DNA of 64,000 nt, taken from positions 81,189 to 145,188 of the forward strand of contig NZ_RJTM01000011.1 in the NCBI RefSeq assembly GCF_003725735.1, in the 5' to 3' direction. Source of the stretch: Sinomicrobium pectinilyticum. GTDB lineage: Bacteria; Bacteroidota; Bacteroidia; Flavobacteriales; Flavobacteriaceae. The translations under genes and the position numbers were made by a program. Below the pieces are notes generated by a model, which did not search any database, had not been told where the DNA came from, and saw only the letters and a program-made list of their open reading frames with translations. Positions 9,038 through 18,545 of this stretch are shown one piece after another; position 1 is the first letter of the stretch, and the number at the start of each line of letters is the position of its first letter.

Positions 9038-9087
9038 ATGATGTACTGCAAAAAGCAGCCTGTTTGCAGACTAGTGTTTTGTTTGCA

Positions 9088-10173
9088 TTATTTACTTTTC
9101 TGTTTCGCCATTTCATTACGGGGGATCATATGGCCCGGTCTGCTCCATTTGGGTTTTTCTCCCAGGGGCTGGAACAGGGAATTTTCAGCTTCCACCGTCT
9201 GGGGCTGGTCTTTCTTGGTAAAGGGTTTTTGCGGATTGAGCCCTAAGGCATGGAACATCTGCATATCTTCATGAACATCCGGGTTGGGGGTGGTGAGTAG
9301 CTTATCGCCGGCAAAAATGGAATTGGCACCGGCAAAGAAACACATGGCTTGTCCTTCCCTGCTCATACTTGTCCGCCCGGCCGAAAGGCGAACCTGGGTT
9401 TCAGGCATTACAATACGTGTTGTGGCTACCATACGTATCATTTCCCATATTTCCACGGGCTCCTGGTCTTCCATCGGGGTGCCTTCTACGGCTACCAGGG
9501 CATTGATAGGTACAGATTCCGGCTGTGGGTCGAGAGTGGAAAGGGCAACCAGCATCCCGGCGCGGTCTTCAGTGCTTTCTCCCATCCCGATAATACCACC
9601 GCTACAAACCGTCACATTGGTCTTACGTACATTTTCTATAGTTTGCAAACGGTCTTCGTATCCCCTGGTGGAAATGACTTCTTTATAATATTCTTCGGAA
9701 GTATCGAGGTTGTGGTTATAAGCATATAAGCCGGCTTCTGCAAGTCTTTTTGCCTGGTTTTCGGTAATCATGCCCAGGGTACAGCACACTTCCATTTCCA
9801 GTTTATTGATGGTACGTACCATTTCCAGGACTTCATCGAATTCCGGACCGTCTTTTACATTTCTCCAGGCGGCTCCCATACATACTCTGGAACTTCCTGC
9901 GGATTTTGCGCGGAGAGCCTGTGCTTTTACCTGCTGGACACTCATCAGGTCGTTGCCTTCGATATCCGTGTGATAGCGTGCTGCCTGGGGGCAATAACCG
10001 CAATCTTCGGGGCATCCTCCCGTTTTTATGGATAAAAGCGTGGAAACCTGTACGGTATTCGGATCGTGATGTTTGCGGTGTACCGTAGCGGCATCGTAAA
10101 GCAGCTCCATCAATGGCTTGTTGTATATTTCAAGTATTTCTTCTTTGGTCCAGTTGTGTCTTATTTCACTCAT
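9088..10173 (-). CDS. bioB: Biotin synthase
   Basis: A 361-residue radical-SAM enzyme that inserts sulfur into dethiobiotin to make biotin. The 4Fe-4S/SAM motif CPEDCGYC gives Cys54, Cys58 and Cys61, and YCPQAARY follows as in BioB. Other BioB signatures include CMGAAWR, AYNHNLDTS, CSGGIIGMGE and SAGRTSMS, the last near the arginine that binds the 2Fe-2S cluster. Length is slightly above the usual 320-350. It stands alone, with no other bio genes nearby, which is common in Bacteroidota. Confidence 0.97.
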   Translation of the reverse strand: MSEIRHNWTKEEILEIYNKPLMELLYDAATVHRKHHDPNTVQVSTLLSIKTGGCPEDCGYCPQAARYHTDIEGNDLMSVQQVKAQALRAKSAGSSRVCMGAAWRNVKDGPEFDEVLEMVRTINKLEMEVCCTLGMITENQAKRLAEAGLYAYNHNLDTSEEYYKEVISTRGYEDRLQTIENVRKTNVTVCSGGIIGMGESTEDRAGMLVALSTLDPQPESVPINALVAVEGTPMEDQEPVEIWEMIRMVATTRIVMPETQVRLSAGRTSMSREGQAMCFFAGANSIFAGDKLLTTPNPDVHEDMQMFHALGLNPQKPFTKKDQPQTVEAENSLFQPLGEKPKWSRPGHMIPRNEMAKQKSK

Positions 10174-10291
10174 AGGTTCAAAATTGAAGTTGCGAATGCG
10201 CCTTTAGCCGTATCCGGGTTCAAAAATACTAAAAAAGGATTTGTTCCCCGGGAAACCATGTGCTAAATTCCAGTAGGCGGCTCATTCCGGG

Positions 10292-11326
10292 TTAAGGAGC
10301 CGGATTAGGTATTTGCTTGTGAATATTGTTTATTTCACGTATTACTGTCTCATCCAGTTGTATATGAATACTGTCTATATTTTCCCGGAGTTGCTCCATA
10401 GAGGTGGCCCCGATAATATTGCTGGTTACAAAGGGTTGCTGATTTATGAAGGCCAGGGCCATTTGAGCCGGCGAGAGATTGCTGTTCTTTGCCAGTTCGT
10501 AATATTGGCGGGCTGCTTCGGTAGCCTGGTTGCCACTGTAACGTTTAAAATTAGGGAATAAGGTAACCCTTGCATTTGCCGGTTGTCCGGTCAGATACTT
10601 TCCGCTAAGGACCCCGAAAGCCAGGGGAGAATACGGTAACAGGCCTATGTTCTTACGCATGGATATTTCCGCAAGGCCCACTTCATAGAGCCGGTTTAAC
10701 AGGGAATACGGATTTTGCACCGTTATTATTTCAGGAAGACTGTGCTTTTTGCTTTCCTCGAGGAAACGCATTATGCCGTAAGGTGTTTCGTTGGATACCC
10801 CGATATGGCGTACTTTACCTTCTTTGATAAGTCCGTTAAGTGTTTCCAGGATTTCAGCGAAATTATCCTCCCATTTTTCGCTTTCGTCATGTGTATAATC
10901 CTGTTTGCCAAAAAAGTTTGTGTTCCGCTCCGGCCAATGCAGTTGATAAAGATCGATATAGTCGGTTTGCAGGCGGCGTAAGCTGCCGTGGATAGCTTCG
11001 TGTATGGCTTCTTTCTGAAAACCGGTCTGCCGGATGTGCTGGTTGGAATATCCCGGTCCGGCTACTTTGGATGCCAGGATGATTTTGTCCCTGTTCCCGG
11101 TCTTTCTGAACCAGGAGCCGATGATCCTTTCCGTGGCTCCCTGTGTTTCCTTTCGTGCGGGTACCGGGTACAGCTCGGCAGTATCAAAGAAATTAACCCC
11201 TTGTTCTAGGGCATAATCCATTTGTTCGTGACCTTCTGTTTCGGTGTTTTGCTGTCCCCAGGTCATGGTGCCCAGGCATATTTTACTTACTTTAATGTTG
11301 GTATTGGGAAGTGTGGTATATTTCAT
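10292..11326 (-). CDS. Aldo/keto reductase, Tas-like
   Basis: A 344-residue NADPH-dependent aldo/keto reductase. The catalytic set is visible: Asp and Tyr in FFDTAELYPVP, Lys in ILASKVAGPG, His in LYQLHWPER. Long stretches match the arrangement of the E. coli Tas protein, including TMTWGQQN, SNETPYG, QNPYSLLNR and the C-terminal YxPAP-like end (IPNPAP). The physiological substrate of Tas proteins is unclear. It lies 118 bp downstream of the bioB start on the same strand and may be transcribed alone. Confidence 0.9.
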   Translation of the reverse strand: MKYTTLPNTNIKVSKICLGTMTWGQQNTETEGHEQMDYALEQGVNFFDTAELYPVPARKETQGATERIIGSWFRKTGNRDKIILASKVAGPGYSNQHIRQTGFQKEAIHEAIHGSLRRLQTDYIDLYQLHWPERNTNFFGKQDYTHDESEKWEDNFAEILETLNGLIKEGKVRHIGVSNETPYGIMRFLEESKKHSLPEIITVQNPYSLLNRLYEVGLAEISMRKNIGLLPYSPLAFGVLSGKYLTGQPANARVTLFPNFKRYSGNQATEAARQYYELAKNSNLSPAQMALAFINQQPFVTSNIIGATSMEQLRENIDSIHIQLDETVIREINNIHKQIPNPAP

Positions 11327-11412
11327 AGTAATTTTCTGATAAATAAAAATAAACCCGGAAAAGAAGGATGATACGGCTTCTCCGGGAACGTTCGGTCATT
11401 CACGGGGAGAGA

Positions 11413-12372
11413 TTATATTTCGTTGAGCAACCTGGACACTTCATCCAGTTTGGGTGTGAGTATGACCTCTATTCTCCGGTTTTTTGCTTTTCCTTCCGGA
11501 GTGGTATTGGGAGCAACCGGGGCGTATTCGCTTCTTCCGGCGGCAGTGAGATTCTGCGGGTTGATATTCGCATTTTCACGCAGTATCTGAACAATGGCCG
11601 TAGCTCTTTTTGTAGACAGGTCCCAATTGTCCTTCACCTGTCCGCTGCCCCGGTAAGGTACATTGTCCGTGTGCCCCTCGATGAGGACGGAAATATCCGG
11701 GTTCTGGGCGAGTACTTTTCCCAGTTCAACCACAGCTCTCCGGCCTTCTGCACCCACGGCCCAGCTTCCGCTTTCGAACAGCAGTTTGTTTTCCATGGAA
11801 ACATATACCTTGCCGTCCCGTTGCTCTACCGTTAACCCGTTGCCTTCAAAATCGAGAAGGGCGCGGGAGACGGCATCTTTGAGTTTCTGCATGGCGGCAT
11901 CTTTGGAAGCGATAAGGCTTTCCAGTTCATCCACACGTCTCGACCGGGTTTCCAGTTGTTTTTTCAGTGCGTCCAGGCGGGCACTTTCTTCGGCCAGGGC
12001 ATTTTCTTTAGCTTCCAGTTCGGCCAGGAGTTCCCGGTTCTTTTTGGAGTTTTCTGCTATGGCTGTGCTGCTGTTTTTTTCGAGTGCGTCGTAGGATTCC
12101 TGTAAATTTTCGAGATTGTTTTTTGCTGCCGTATATTCCCGTTGCAGCCTGTCCCGCTCCGCAACCGCATCATCGTATGCTTTTTGCAAAGCCGAAAGCT
12201 CGTTTTCCAGGCGGTTCTTTGCAGTTTCGAGTTCCTGATTTTTACCGGCGAGGGTGTCCCTCTCTTCTTTCAGGGAATGATAACGGCTCTCCAGGTCCTT
12301 ATATACTTTGGAGGATACGCAGGAGGACACCAGGGAAATACAAGCGATACCGAGAATTATATTTCGCAACAT
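11413..12372 (-). CDS. OmpA-family lipoprotein with coiled-coil stalk
   Basis: A 319-residue envelope protein. It begins with a lipoprotein signal (lipobox VSSC near residue 17), continues as a long heptad-rich coiled coil (about 25-165, rich in E, K, A, L), and ends in an OmpA/MotB peptidoglycan-binding domain (about 195-310) with the marks IEGHTDNVPYRG, NWDLSTKRA and RSEYAP, NRRIEV. It is likely anchored in the outer membrane and bound to peptidoglycan. The gene follows exonuclease III by 12 bp, so the two may share a transcript. No barrel is present. Confidence 0.92.
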   Translation of the reverse strand: MLRNIILGIACISLVSSCVSSKVYKDLESRYHSLKEERDTLAGKNQELETAKNRLENELSALQKAYDDAVAERDRLQREYTAAKNNLENLQESYDALEKNSSTAIAENSKKNRELLAELEAKENALAEESARLDALKKQLETRSRRVDELESLIASKDAAMQKLKDAVSRALLDFEGNGLTVEQRDGKVYVSMENKLLFESGSWAVGAEGRRAVVELGKVLAQNPDISVLIEGHTDNVPYRGSGQVKDNWDLSTKRATAIVQILRENANINPQNLTAAGRSEYAPVAPNTTPEGKAKNRRIEVILTPKLDEVSRLLNEI

Positions 12373-12384
12373 GATTACAGTTTT

Positions 12385-13149
12385 TTATATGTTTAATTCT
12401 ACCAGTATAGGGCAATGGTCACTGTGCTTTGCCTCTGGTAATATAACGGCCCTTTGCAGGTTTTCTTGCAGGGGCTTGCTTACCATATTGTAATCGATGC
12501 GCCACCCTTTATTATTGTTACGGGCATTGGCGCGGTAACTCCACCACGAATAGTTGTGCGGTTCCTGGTTAAAGTGCCGGAAACTGTCAATGAACCCGCT
12601 GTTAATAAAATTGTCGATCCAGCCCCTTTCTACGGGGAGAAAACCGGATACATTGGCATTGCGCACCGGGTCGTGGATATCTATGGCACGATGACAGATA
12701 TTGTAATCTCCTGAAATTACCAGGTTGGGTTTTTCCAGCTTCAACCGGTTTATATATTCCTGAAAATCGGCCATATACTGTAATTTATGATCCAGTCTCT
12801 GGATATTTGTACCGGAAGGGAGGTAAAGGCTCATAACCGAAATACCATTGAAATCGGCACGGATGTTTCGTCCCTCGGCATCCATATAATCTATCCCCGT
12901 TCCGAACTCCACATGGTCCGGTTGTATTTTGGACAGAATGGCCACTCCGCTGTATCCTTTTTTCTCGGCGCTGAACCAGTAGTGATAAGGATAACCGGCC
13001 TTTTCAAAAAGGGAAAGGTCAAGCTGGTCCGTTCTTGCCTTGGTTTCCTGGATACAAATTACATCAGGATCGGCACTTTGCAGCCACTCCAGAAAGCCTT
13101 TGGCCAGTGCTGCTCTTATGCCGTTTACATTATAGGAAATGATCTTCAT
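12385..13149 (-). CDS. xth: Exodeoxyribonuclease III
   Basis: A 254-residue endonuclease/exonuclease/phosphatase-fold protein of ExoIII/AP-endonuclease type, which cuts DNA at abasic sites and trims 3' ends in base-excision repair. Motifs are in order: SYNVNGIRAA, CIQETKA (metal-binding Glu), YSGVAIL, SGDYNICH (catalytic Asp and Asn), RIDY, and the C-terminal KHSDHCPI with the catalytic His. Length is normal. It lies just upstream of the OmpA lipoprotein gene on the same strand. Confidence 0.95.
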   Translation of the reverse strand: MKIISYNVNGIRAALAKGFLEWLQSADPDVICIQETKARTDQLDLSLFEKAGYPYHYWFSAEKKGYSGVAILSKIQPDHVEFGTGIDYMDAEGRNIRADFNGISVMSLYLPSGTNIQRLDHKLQYMADFQEYINRLKLEKPNLVISGDYNICHRAIDIHDPVRNANVSGFLPVERGWIDNFINSGFIDSFRHFNQEPHNYSWWSYRANARNNNKGWRIDYNMVSKPLQENLQRAVILPEAKHSDHCPILVELNI

Positions 13150-13213
13150 GAAATTGTTTTATGCTAAATTAAAGAATACGGGGTTTTTCTCCGTAAAAAC
13201 GAGAGGTAAAATT

Positions 13214-13248
13214 TAAGGCTGTTTCAAAATTGTTTTGAAACAGCCTTA
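13214..13248 (-). terminator. Hairpin terminator after ahcY
   Basis: Perfect 16-bp inverted repeat (TAAGGCTGTTTCAAAA and its complement) with a 3-nt loop, 25 bp after the ahcY stop. The T tract after it on the minus strand is short and broken (TTAAATTTT), so it may mainly protect the 3' end. Confidence 0.65.
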
Positions 13249-13273
13249 TGTAATTTATGTGCGGGAATATGGT

Positions 13274-14590
13274 TTAGTACCTGTAGTAATCCGGTTTATA
13301 CGGACCTTCTACGGTAACTCCGATATATTTTGCCTGTTCCTCGTTCAGGGTTTCCAGTTCCACGCCTATTTTTTCCAGGTGGAGCCTGGCCACTTTTTCA
13401 TCGAGATGTTTGGGCAGTGTATATACTTTATTCTCGTACTGATCTTCGTTTTTCCACAATTCTATCTGTGCCAGGGTCTGGTTGGTGAATGAGTTGCTCA
13501 TCACAAAACTCGGGTGCCCGGTAGCACATCCGAGGTTTACAAGTCGCCCTTCGGCCAGCAGGATGATATCGTTGCCGTTTACGGTATATTTATCTACCTG
13601 GGGTTTGATATTCACTTTGGAAGCCCCGTGGTTTTTATTCAGCCAGGCCACATCGATCTCATTGTCAAAATGACCGATATTACATACAATAGTTTTATCC
13701 TTCATTTGCTCGAAATGACGACCTGCCACAATATCTTTGTTCCCTGTTGTGGTAATAATGATATCGGCTTTGCCTACTACCGTTTCCAGTCTTTTTACCT
13801 CGTAGCCGTCCATGGCAGCCTGTAGGGCACAGATGGGGTCTATTTCGGTTACCGTAACAATAGCTCCGGCTCCGCGGAAAGAAGCTGCAGTCCCTTTACC
13901 TACATCTCCGTAGCCGCAAACTACAACGCGTTTTCCGGCAAGCATCACATCGGTGGCCCTTCGGATAGCATCTACGGCACTTTCCCGGCAGCCGTATTTG
14001 TTATCGAATTTGGATTTGGTTACCGAGTCATTAACATTGATTGCGGGAAGGGGCAGGGTACCGTTCTTCATTCTTTCGTAAAGACGGTGAACCCCTGTAG
14101 TAGTTTCTTCCGAAAGTCCTTTGATCCCGGGAACCAGGTCCGGGTAGCGGTCCAGTACCATATTGGTAAGATCTCCGCCATCGTCCAGTATCAGGTTTAA
14201 AGGTTTGCGGTCTTCTCCGAAAAACAGCGTTTGCTCGATACACCAGTCGAATTCCTCTTCATTCATGCCTTTCCAGGCATAAACCGGTATTCCTGCAGCG
14301 GCAATGGCCGCGGCGGCATGGTCCTGTGTGGAGAAAATATTACAGGAGCTCCAGGTAACCTCTGCGCCGAGGGCAACGAGGGTTTCTATGAGCACGGCAG
14401 TCTGTACGGTCATGTGCAGACAACCTGCAATACGTGCCCCTTTGAGAGGCTGCTCTTTACCATATTCCTCACGGAGCGACATCAGGCCGGGCATCTCGGC
14501 TTCCGCCAGTTCTATTTCCTTTCTTCCCCAGTCGGCCAGTGAAATATCTTTCACTTTATATGCTACGTAGGGCGCCGTTTTTGTATTCAT
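13274..14590 (-). CDS. ahcY: S-adenosylhomocysteinase
   Basis: A 438-residue NAD-dependent hydrolase that splits S-adenosylhomocysteine to adenosine and homocysteine, clearing the product of SAM-dependent methylation. Visible family marks: [24 protein letters not shown], the NAD-binding [41 protein letters not shown] and the C-terminal end [13 protein letters not shown] 14590 ([15 protein letters not shown]) fits the family; the extension upstream to 14656 does not look coding. It diverges from the phosphopantetheinyl transferase gene. Confidence 0.97.
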   Translation of the reverse strand: MNTKTAPYVAYKVKDISLADWGRKEIELAEAEMPGLMSLREEYGKEQPLKGARIAGCLHMTVQTAVLIETLVALGAEVTWSSCNIFSTQDHAAAAIAAAGIPVYAWKGMNEEEFDWCIEQTLFFGEDRKPLNLILDDGGDLTNMVLDRYPDLVPGIKGLSEETTTGVHRLYERMKNGTLPLPAINVNDSVTKSKFDNKYGCRESAVDAIRRATDVMLAGKRVVVCGYGDVGKGTAASFRGAGAIVTVTEIDPICALQAAMDGYEVKRLETVVGKADIIITTTGNKDIVAGRHFEQMKDKTIVCNIGHFDNEIDVAWLNKNHGASKVNIKPQVDKYTVNGNDIILLAEGRLVNLGCATGHPSFVMSNSFTNQTLAQIELWKNEDQYENKVYTLPKHLDEKVARLHLEKIGVELETLNEEQAKYIGVTVEGPYKPDYYRY

Positions 14591-14769
14591 AATCGTATAT
14601 TTGTTTTTTGAGCGGTTTATCGTCTCCTTTCCAGAAAAAAGGAAAAGAGGGGACAAAGTTACGCAATAACTTTATCTAAGTAAAATATAGCAGCTATATA
14701 GTTCGGTTTTGCCAACTTCAGCTTGTATTGTCAAATGCCCGGAGGGGCTTTCAGAACGGAAACCTTTAT

Positions 14770-15396
14770 ATGCCTCTGTATAAAACCATAGCGGTAAACG
14801 CGAATACTACCATACGGATCTGGAAAATTGAAGAAAGCTACGAAAAACTTCTGCAGAATATAAATCCAACACAAAGATGCCTGCAACGGGTACATTCCAT
14901 GAAATCCGATATTCATCGCAGGGGCTTTTTAAGTGTCCGGCAATTGCTGAAAGAAGCGGGCTATGAAGCGGAAGCCTTGTTTTATGATGAAAACGGAAAA
15001 CCACATCTCAAGGATGGTAAACATATTTCCATTACGCATTCCTTTGAATTTTCGGCGGTAATTATCAGCGACTTCCCCGTAGGTATCGATATTGAGAAAC
15101 AACGGGAAAAAATTACGATTATAGCCGATAAGTTCGTAGATTATGAGTTCAGCTATCTCAACGATAAGGAACTGGTGCGGAAACTTACTGTTATCTGGTG
15201 TGCCAAAGAGAGTCTGTACAAGGTTTTTGCGGTTCGGGGAATGAGTTTTAAAGATCATACCAAGGTTATTCCGTTCGTTTTGGAAGAAGGAGAAACCGTT
15301 GCATGGATACATTACGAAGAACAGGTGAGAAAATACCGCGTGCCTTTTCTGGAATTTGAAGGTTTCAGTTGTGCTTATGCCCTGAGGGAATTATAA
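14770..15396 (+). CDS. 4'-phosphopantetheinyl transferase superfamily protein
   Basis: A 208-residue protein of the Sfp/AcpS superfamily, which moves 4'-phosphopantetheine from coenzyme A to carrier proteins. The Mg-binding GIDIE lies near residue 107 and WCAKESLYK near 148, the two signature motifs of Sfp-type enzymes; ITHSFEFSAV precedes them as the usual THS segment. The length matches a single Sfp domain of the short type. The start at 14770 is chosen because upstream codons to 14728 have no ATG. It is divergent from ahcY, an arrangement that recurs in flavobacteria. The target carrier protein is unknown. Confidence 0.88.
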   Translation: MPLYKTIAVNANTTIRIWKIEESYEKLLQNINPTQRCLQRVHSMKSDIHRRGFLSVRQLLKEAGYEAEALFYDENGKPHLKDGKHISITHSFEFSAVIISDFPVGIDIEKQREKITIIADKFVDYEFSYLNDKELVRKLTVIWCAKESLYKVFAVRGMSFKDHTKVIPFVLEEGETVAWIHYEEQVRKYRVPFLEFEGFSCAYALREL

Positions 15397-15477
15397 CGGA
15401 AATAGATCGATCATTTCAAGGTAGCCACCGCTCATCACACCAAATAATTAATCATTTATAAAAACGGTATTAATAAT

Positions 15478-15738
15478 ATGAAAATCTCGGTAGAACTTAC
15501 ATTAACTCCGCTACAGGACGAATACGAAGATGCGATTGTTCATTTCATTAAAAAACTTCGGGCTTCCGGGCTGACGGTATTGGAAAACCCGCTGAGTACA
15601 CAGGTATATGGCGATTATGACAAGGTGATGGCCCTGCTGACCACGGAAATAAAAGAAGCTTTTGAACTGGTAGAGCGGGGGCTGTTGTACATGAAGATCG
15701 TAAAATCGGACCGCAGCGATTATGAACCACATTTTTGA
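15478..15738 (+). CDS. Thiamine-binding (YkoF/MTH1187-type) small protein
   Basis: An 86-residue protein resembling the thiamine-binding protein/DUF77 family (MTH1187, YkoF): MKISVELTLTPL opens a ferredoxin-like fold, with conserved VYGDYDKVM and a C-terminal strand. Members bind thiamine or related ring compounds. The end of its frame overlaps the PnuC-type transporter gene by 17 bp, so the two are translated together. This supports a vitamin role for the operon, perhaps thiamine. Family assignment is by pattern; ligand is inferred. Confidence 0.72.
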   Translation: MKISVELTLTPLQDEYEDAIVHFIKKLRASGLTVLENPLSTQVYGDYDKVMALLTTEIKEAFELVERGLLYMKIVKSDRSDYEPHF

Positions 15739-16360
15739 TTGGGCTTTTGCCCAGTATGAGGATGTTCCGTTACACCTGATCGTACTGGAGGTCATTGCCA
15801 TGGTCTTCGGTCTCCTGAGTGTACTTTATTCGAAGAGGGAAAATATCCTGGTCTACCCTACGGGGATCATAAGTACGGCCATTTATGTATATATCCTGTG
15901 GGTTTATGGCCTGTTGGGAGATATGCTTATCAACGGGTATTATTTTTCCATGAGTATCTATGGCTGGTATTTCTGGACCCGAAAGGTCGATGCTACGCAT
16001 TTTATGCCGGTTACGAGAACCACCTCTAAAGAAAAAATATGGTCCGTAATCCTTTTCGTGTTGACCATAGGGTTCGTATTCGGGGTATATAAAGCTTTTG
16101 ATCGCTGGGATAGCTGGACGGCTTATGCCGATACTCTTACCACGGCTATTTTCTTTGTAGGAATGTGGCTCATGGCGCGAAAGAAACTGGAAAACTGGAC
16201 CTATTGGATCATAGGAGATCTTATTTCCGTACCGCTGTATATGTATAAAGGGCTTGTCTTTACGTCACTGCAGTACGCTGTTTTCACCGTAATAGCTATA
16301 TTCGGATATTTAGCATGGAAGAAAAACTTAAACAAAAGCCCGGAGACCTTATTAAGATAG
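15722..16360 (+). CDS. PnuC-family vitamin transporter (nicotinamide riboside or thiamine)
   Basis: A 212-residue membrane protein of the PnuC family with about seven helices. Conserved features include the FGLLSVLYSKREN turn, YPTGIIST, MLINGYYFSMSIYGWY and the C-terminal W-rich WTYWIIGDLISVPLY. PnuC proteins are facilitators for nicotinamide riboside; close relatives (PnuT) carry thiamine and PnuX riboflavin. The upstream partner is a thiamine-binding-type protein and the downstream one a NadR-like kinase, so both ligands remain possible. It overlaps the genes on both sides (17 bp and 46 bp). Confidence 0.88.
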   Translation: MNHIFDWAFAQYEDVPLHLIVLEVIAMVFGLLSVLYSKRENILVYPTGIISTAIYVYILWVYGLLGDMLINGYYFSMSIYGWYFWTRKVDATHFMPVTRTTSKEKIWSVILFVLTIGFVFGVYKAFDRWDSWTAYADTLTTAIFFVGMWLMARKKLENWTYWIIGDLISVPLYMYKGLVFTSLQYAVFTVIAIFGYLAWKKNLNKSPETLLR

Positions 16361-16878
16361 TATTGTTCGGTCCGGAATCTACCGGGAAGACCACACTGTC
16401 CCGGCAACTTGCCGCCCATTACAATACGCTATGGGTGCCCGAATACATGCGGGAGTACCTCCAGGAGAAATGGAATAGGGAACGGAAAATCTGTGAACCG
16501 GAAGATATGCTGCCTATTGCCGAAGGGCAGATGGGCCTGGAAAACGAAAAAACGGCACTTGCGGATTCTCTCTTATTTTGCGATACGAATTTATTGGAGC
16601 TGAAAGTATATTCCGAGATCTACTATGGTGAATGCGATCCGGTTCTGGAGAAATTTGCCTTACGTAATAAGTACGATTTATACTTTTTGACGTATATTGA
16701 CGTTCCCTGGGAAGAGGATGATTTGAGAGACAAACCGGGCGAGCGGGAGCCGATATTCCGGTATTTTGAAAATACGCTCAAAAAATACCGCAAGCCTTAT
16801 GTCATCCTTAAAGGAAATAAAGAAGAACGATTTCGGGAGGCGATTGCCCATATAGAAAATCTTACAAGTAAAAAATAA
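16315..16878 (+). CDS. NadR-like P-loop kinase (ribosylnicotinamide kinase type)
   Basis: A 187-residue AAA/P-loop protein resembling the kinase half of NadR. It has a Walker A motif GPESTGKTTLS near residue 18, then VPEYMREYL, and a Walker B-like LLFCDTN near residue 87, followed by the NadR-like YDLYFLTYIDVPWEEDDLR. The N-terminal adenylyltransferase half of full NadR is absent. Such kinases phosphorylate the vitamin brought in by PnuC and so trap it in the cell. The gene overlaps the transporter by 46 bp. If the transporter carries thiamine, a thiamine kinase role would be an alternative. Confidence 0.82.
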   Translation: MEEKLKQKPGDLIKIVLFGPESTGKTTLSRQLAAHYNTLWVPEYMREYLQEKWNRERKICEPEDMLPIAEGQMGLENEKTALADSLLFCDTNLLELKVYSEIYYGECDPVLEKFALRNKYDLYFLTYIDVPWEEDDLRDKPGEREPIFRYFENTLKKYRKPYVILKGNKEERFREAIAHIENLTSKK

Positions 16879-16899
16879 TCTACCCAAAACAAAAAAAGC

Positions 16900-18459
16900 A
16901 TGTTTACTGAAAAAGATCAGCAACTACTTCGGGAAAAAGGGATAACCGTAGAACAGGTAATGCAGCAAATAAAGATTTTTAAAGAAGGGGTGCCCTTTGT
17001 CAATTTATTGGAATCTGCCACAGTAAATAATGGAATAATAGCTGTTTCCGAAGAAGACAAACAACGTTTTATCTCTCTTTATGACGAAAAAAAGGATTCC
17101 CTGGATGTCATGAAGTTTGTTCCCGCTTCGGGTGCGGCCACCCGTATGTTCCGGGCCTTATTCCGTTTCCTGGAAAGCTTTAACCCGGAAAAGGATACTT
17201 TTAACACCTATGTGAACCGTGAAAAGGCACAGGACATGCAGACTTTTTTCGTCGGCGTGGAAAAACTCCCTTTTTACGACCAGGTTATGCAAAGCCTCAG
17301 GGATAAGGACCCGGGTTTTGATCGTTTGCCGGATGACAGACAGAAATATCTTTTTGTTAAGGAAATGCTGTCCGAAGACGGGTTCAATTTTGGGGCCTTC
17401 CCCAAAGGGCTTCTGCCCTTCCATAAATATAAAACATATAGCGCTACGGCTTTCGAAGAACATCTATATGAAGCGGCATTGTACGATGTCTCCAATGGCG
17501 TGGCAAACCTCCATTTTACCATTTCGGAAAAACATGCCCGTAAATTTGATGCGGAGTTTAATAGTATAGAGAGTAATGTGGAAGAAAAGAGCGGGGCCTC
17601 TTTTACGATTTCCTTTTCTTTCCAGAAGAAATCTACCGATACTATTGCTGTTACTCCCGAAGATAAGCCTTTCCGGAATGATGATGGCTCGTTACTGTTC
17701 CGGCCGGCGGGGCACGGGGCCCTTATAGAAAACCTGAACGACCAGGATGCGGATGTTATCTTTATTAAGAACATAGATAATGTGGTAGTGTACAGGTATA
17801 AGCAGGAGATGGCCGATTATAAAAAGATGCTGGCAGGAATATTATTAAAATACCGTGATAAGGTATTTTCTTATGCCAGGATGCTGGACGAGGAAGAAGT
17901 AAAAGCGGAACAGATCGACGAGATAAAATCTTTCCTGCACGAAAAGTTGAATACATTAACTGCCCCGGATTTTCATAAATACACCAGGAAATACCAGATA
18001 GAGCACCTTAAGGAGAAACTGAACAGGCCCTTAAGGGTATGCGGTATGGTAAAGAACGAGGGAGATCCCGGAGGAGGCCCTTTTTGGGTAAAAGATGAAA
18101 ACGGGAGAATTTCCCTGCAGATCATAGAGTCTGCACAGATAGATAAGAACAACAAACGACAAATCAAGATACTCAATAGGGCCACTCATTTTAATCCCGT
18201 AGATATTGTATGCGGAATAAGGAACTATAAAGGGGAGAAATACCACCTTCCGGACTTCGTAGATCCGAAACAGGCCTTTATTACTTCCAAGACCAAAGAA
18301 GGAAAGGAATTAAAGGCGTTGGAACGCCCCGGCCTATGGAATGGCGGTATGGCTTTCTGGAACACAGTTTTCGTGGAAGTCCCGCTGATTACCTTTAACC
18401 CGGTAAAAACAGTGAACGATCTGTTGAAACCGGCCCATCAGGTGAAGGAAAAAGGATAG
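16900..18459 (+). CDS. DUF4301 family protein
   Basis: A 519-residue soluble protein matching DUF4301, a Bacteroidota-wide family of unknown function. Notable segments are VPASGAATRMF near residue 73, a nucleotidyltransferase-like glycine-rich turn, and RPAGHGALIENLND near 268, which resemble sugar-nucleotide transferase loops. No signal peptide or membrane helix is seen. It starts 21 bp after the NadR-like kinase and is likely the last gene of that operon, since a clear terminator follows. A link to nucleotide or vitamin metabolism is inference. Confidence 0.8.
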   Translation: MFTEKDQQLLREKGITVEQVMQQIKIFKEGVPFVNLLESATVNNGIIAVSEEDKQRFISLYDEKKDSLDVMKFVPASGAATRMFRALFRFLESFNPEKDTFNTYVNREKAQDMQTFFVGVEKLPFYDQVMQSLRDKDPGFDRLPDDRQKYLFVKEMLSEDGFNFGAFPKGLLPFHKYKTYSATAFEEHLYEAALYDVSNGVANLHFTISEKHARKFDAEFNSIESNVEEKSGASFTISFSFQKKSTDTIAVTPEDKPFRNDDGSLLFRPAGHGALIENLNDQDADVIFIKNIDNVVVYRYKQEMADYKKMLAGILLKYRDKVFSYARMLDEEEVKAEQIDEIKSFLHEKLNTLTAPDFHKYTRKYQIEHLKEKLNRPLRVCGMVKNEGDPGGGPFWVKDENGRISLQIIESAQIDKNNKRQIKILNRATHFNPVDIVCGIRNYKGEKYHLPDFVDPKQAFITSKTKEGKELKALERPGLWNGGMAFWNTVFVEVPLITFNPVKTVNDLLKPAHQVKEKG

Positions 18460-18494
18460 TTTTTTTCATCACCGTAAGCCCGTAACAAAAACAC

Positions 18495-18544
18495 ATCCCG
18501 TGGAGCAGCTTTCCGGTCAAGGAAAGAAGTCACGGGATTTTTTT
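18495..18544 (+). terminator. Intrinsic terminator of the PnuC/DUF4301 operon
   Basis: Outer stem ATCCCGTG/CACGGGAT with an inner CTTTCC/GGAAAG stem, followed by seven T. Confidence 0.8.
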
Positions 18545-18545
18545 A

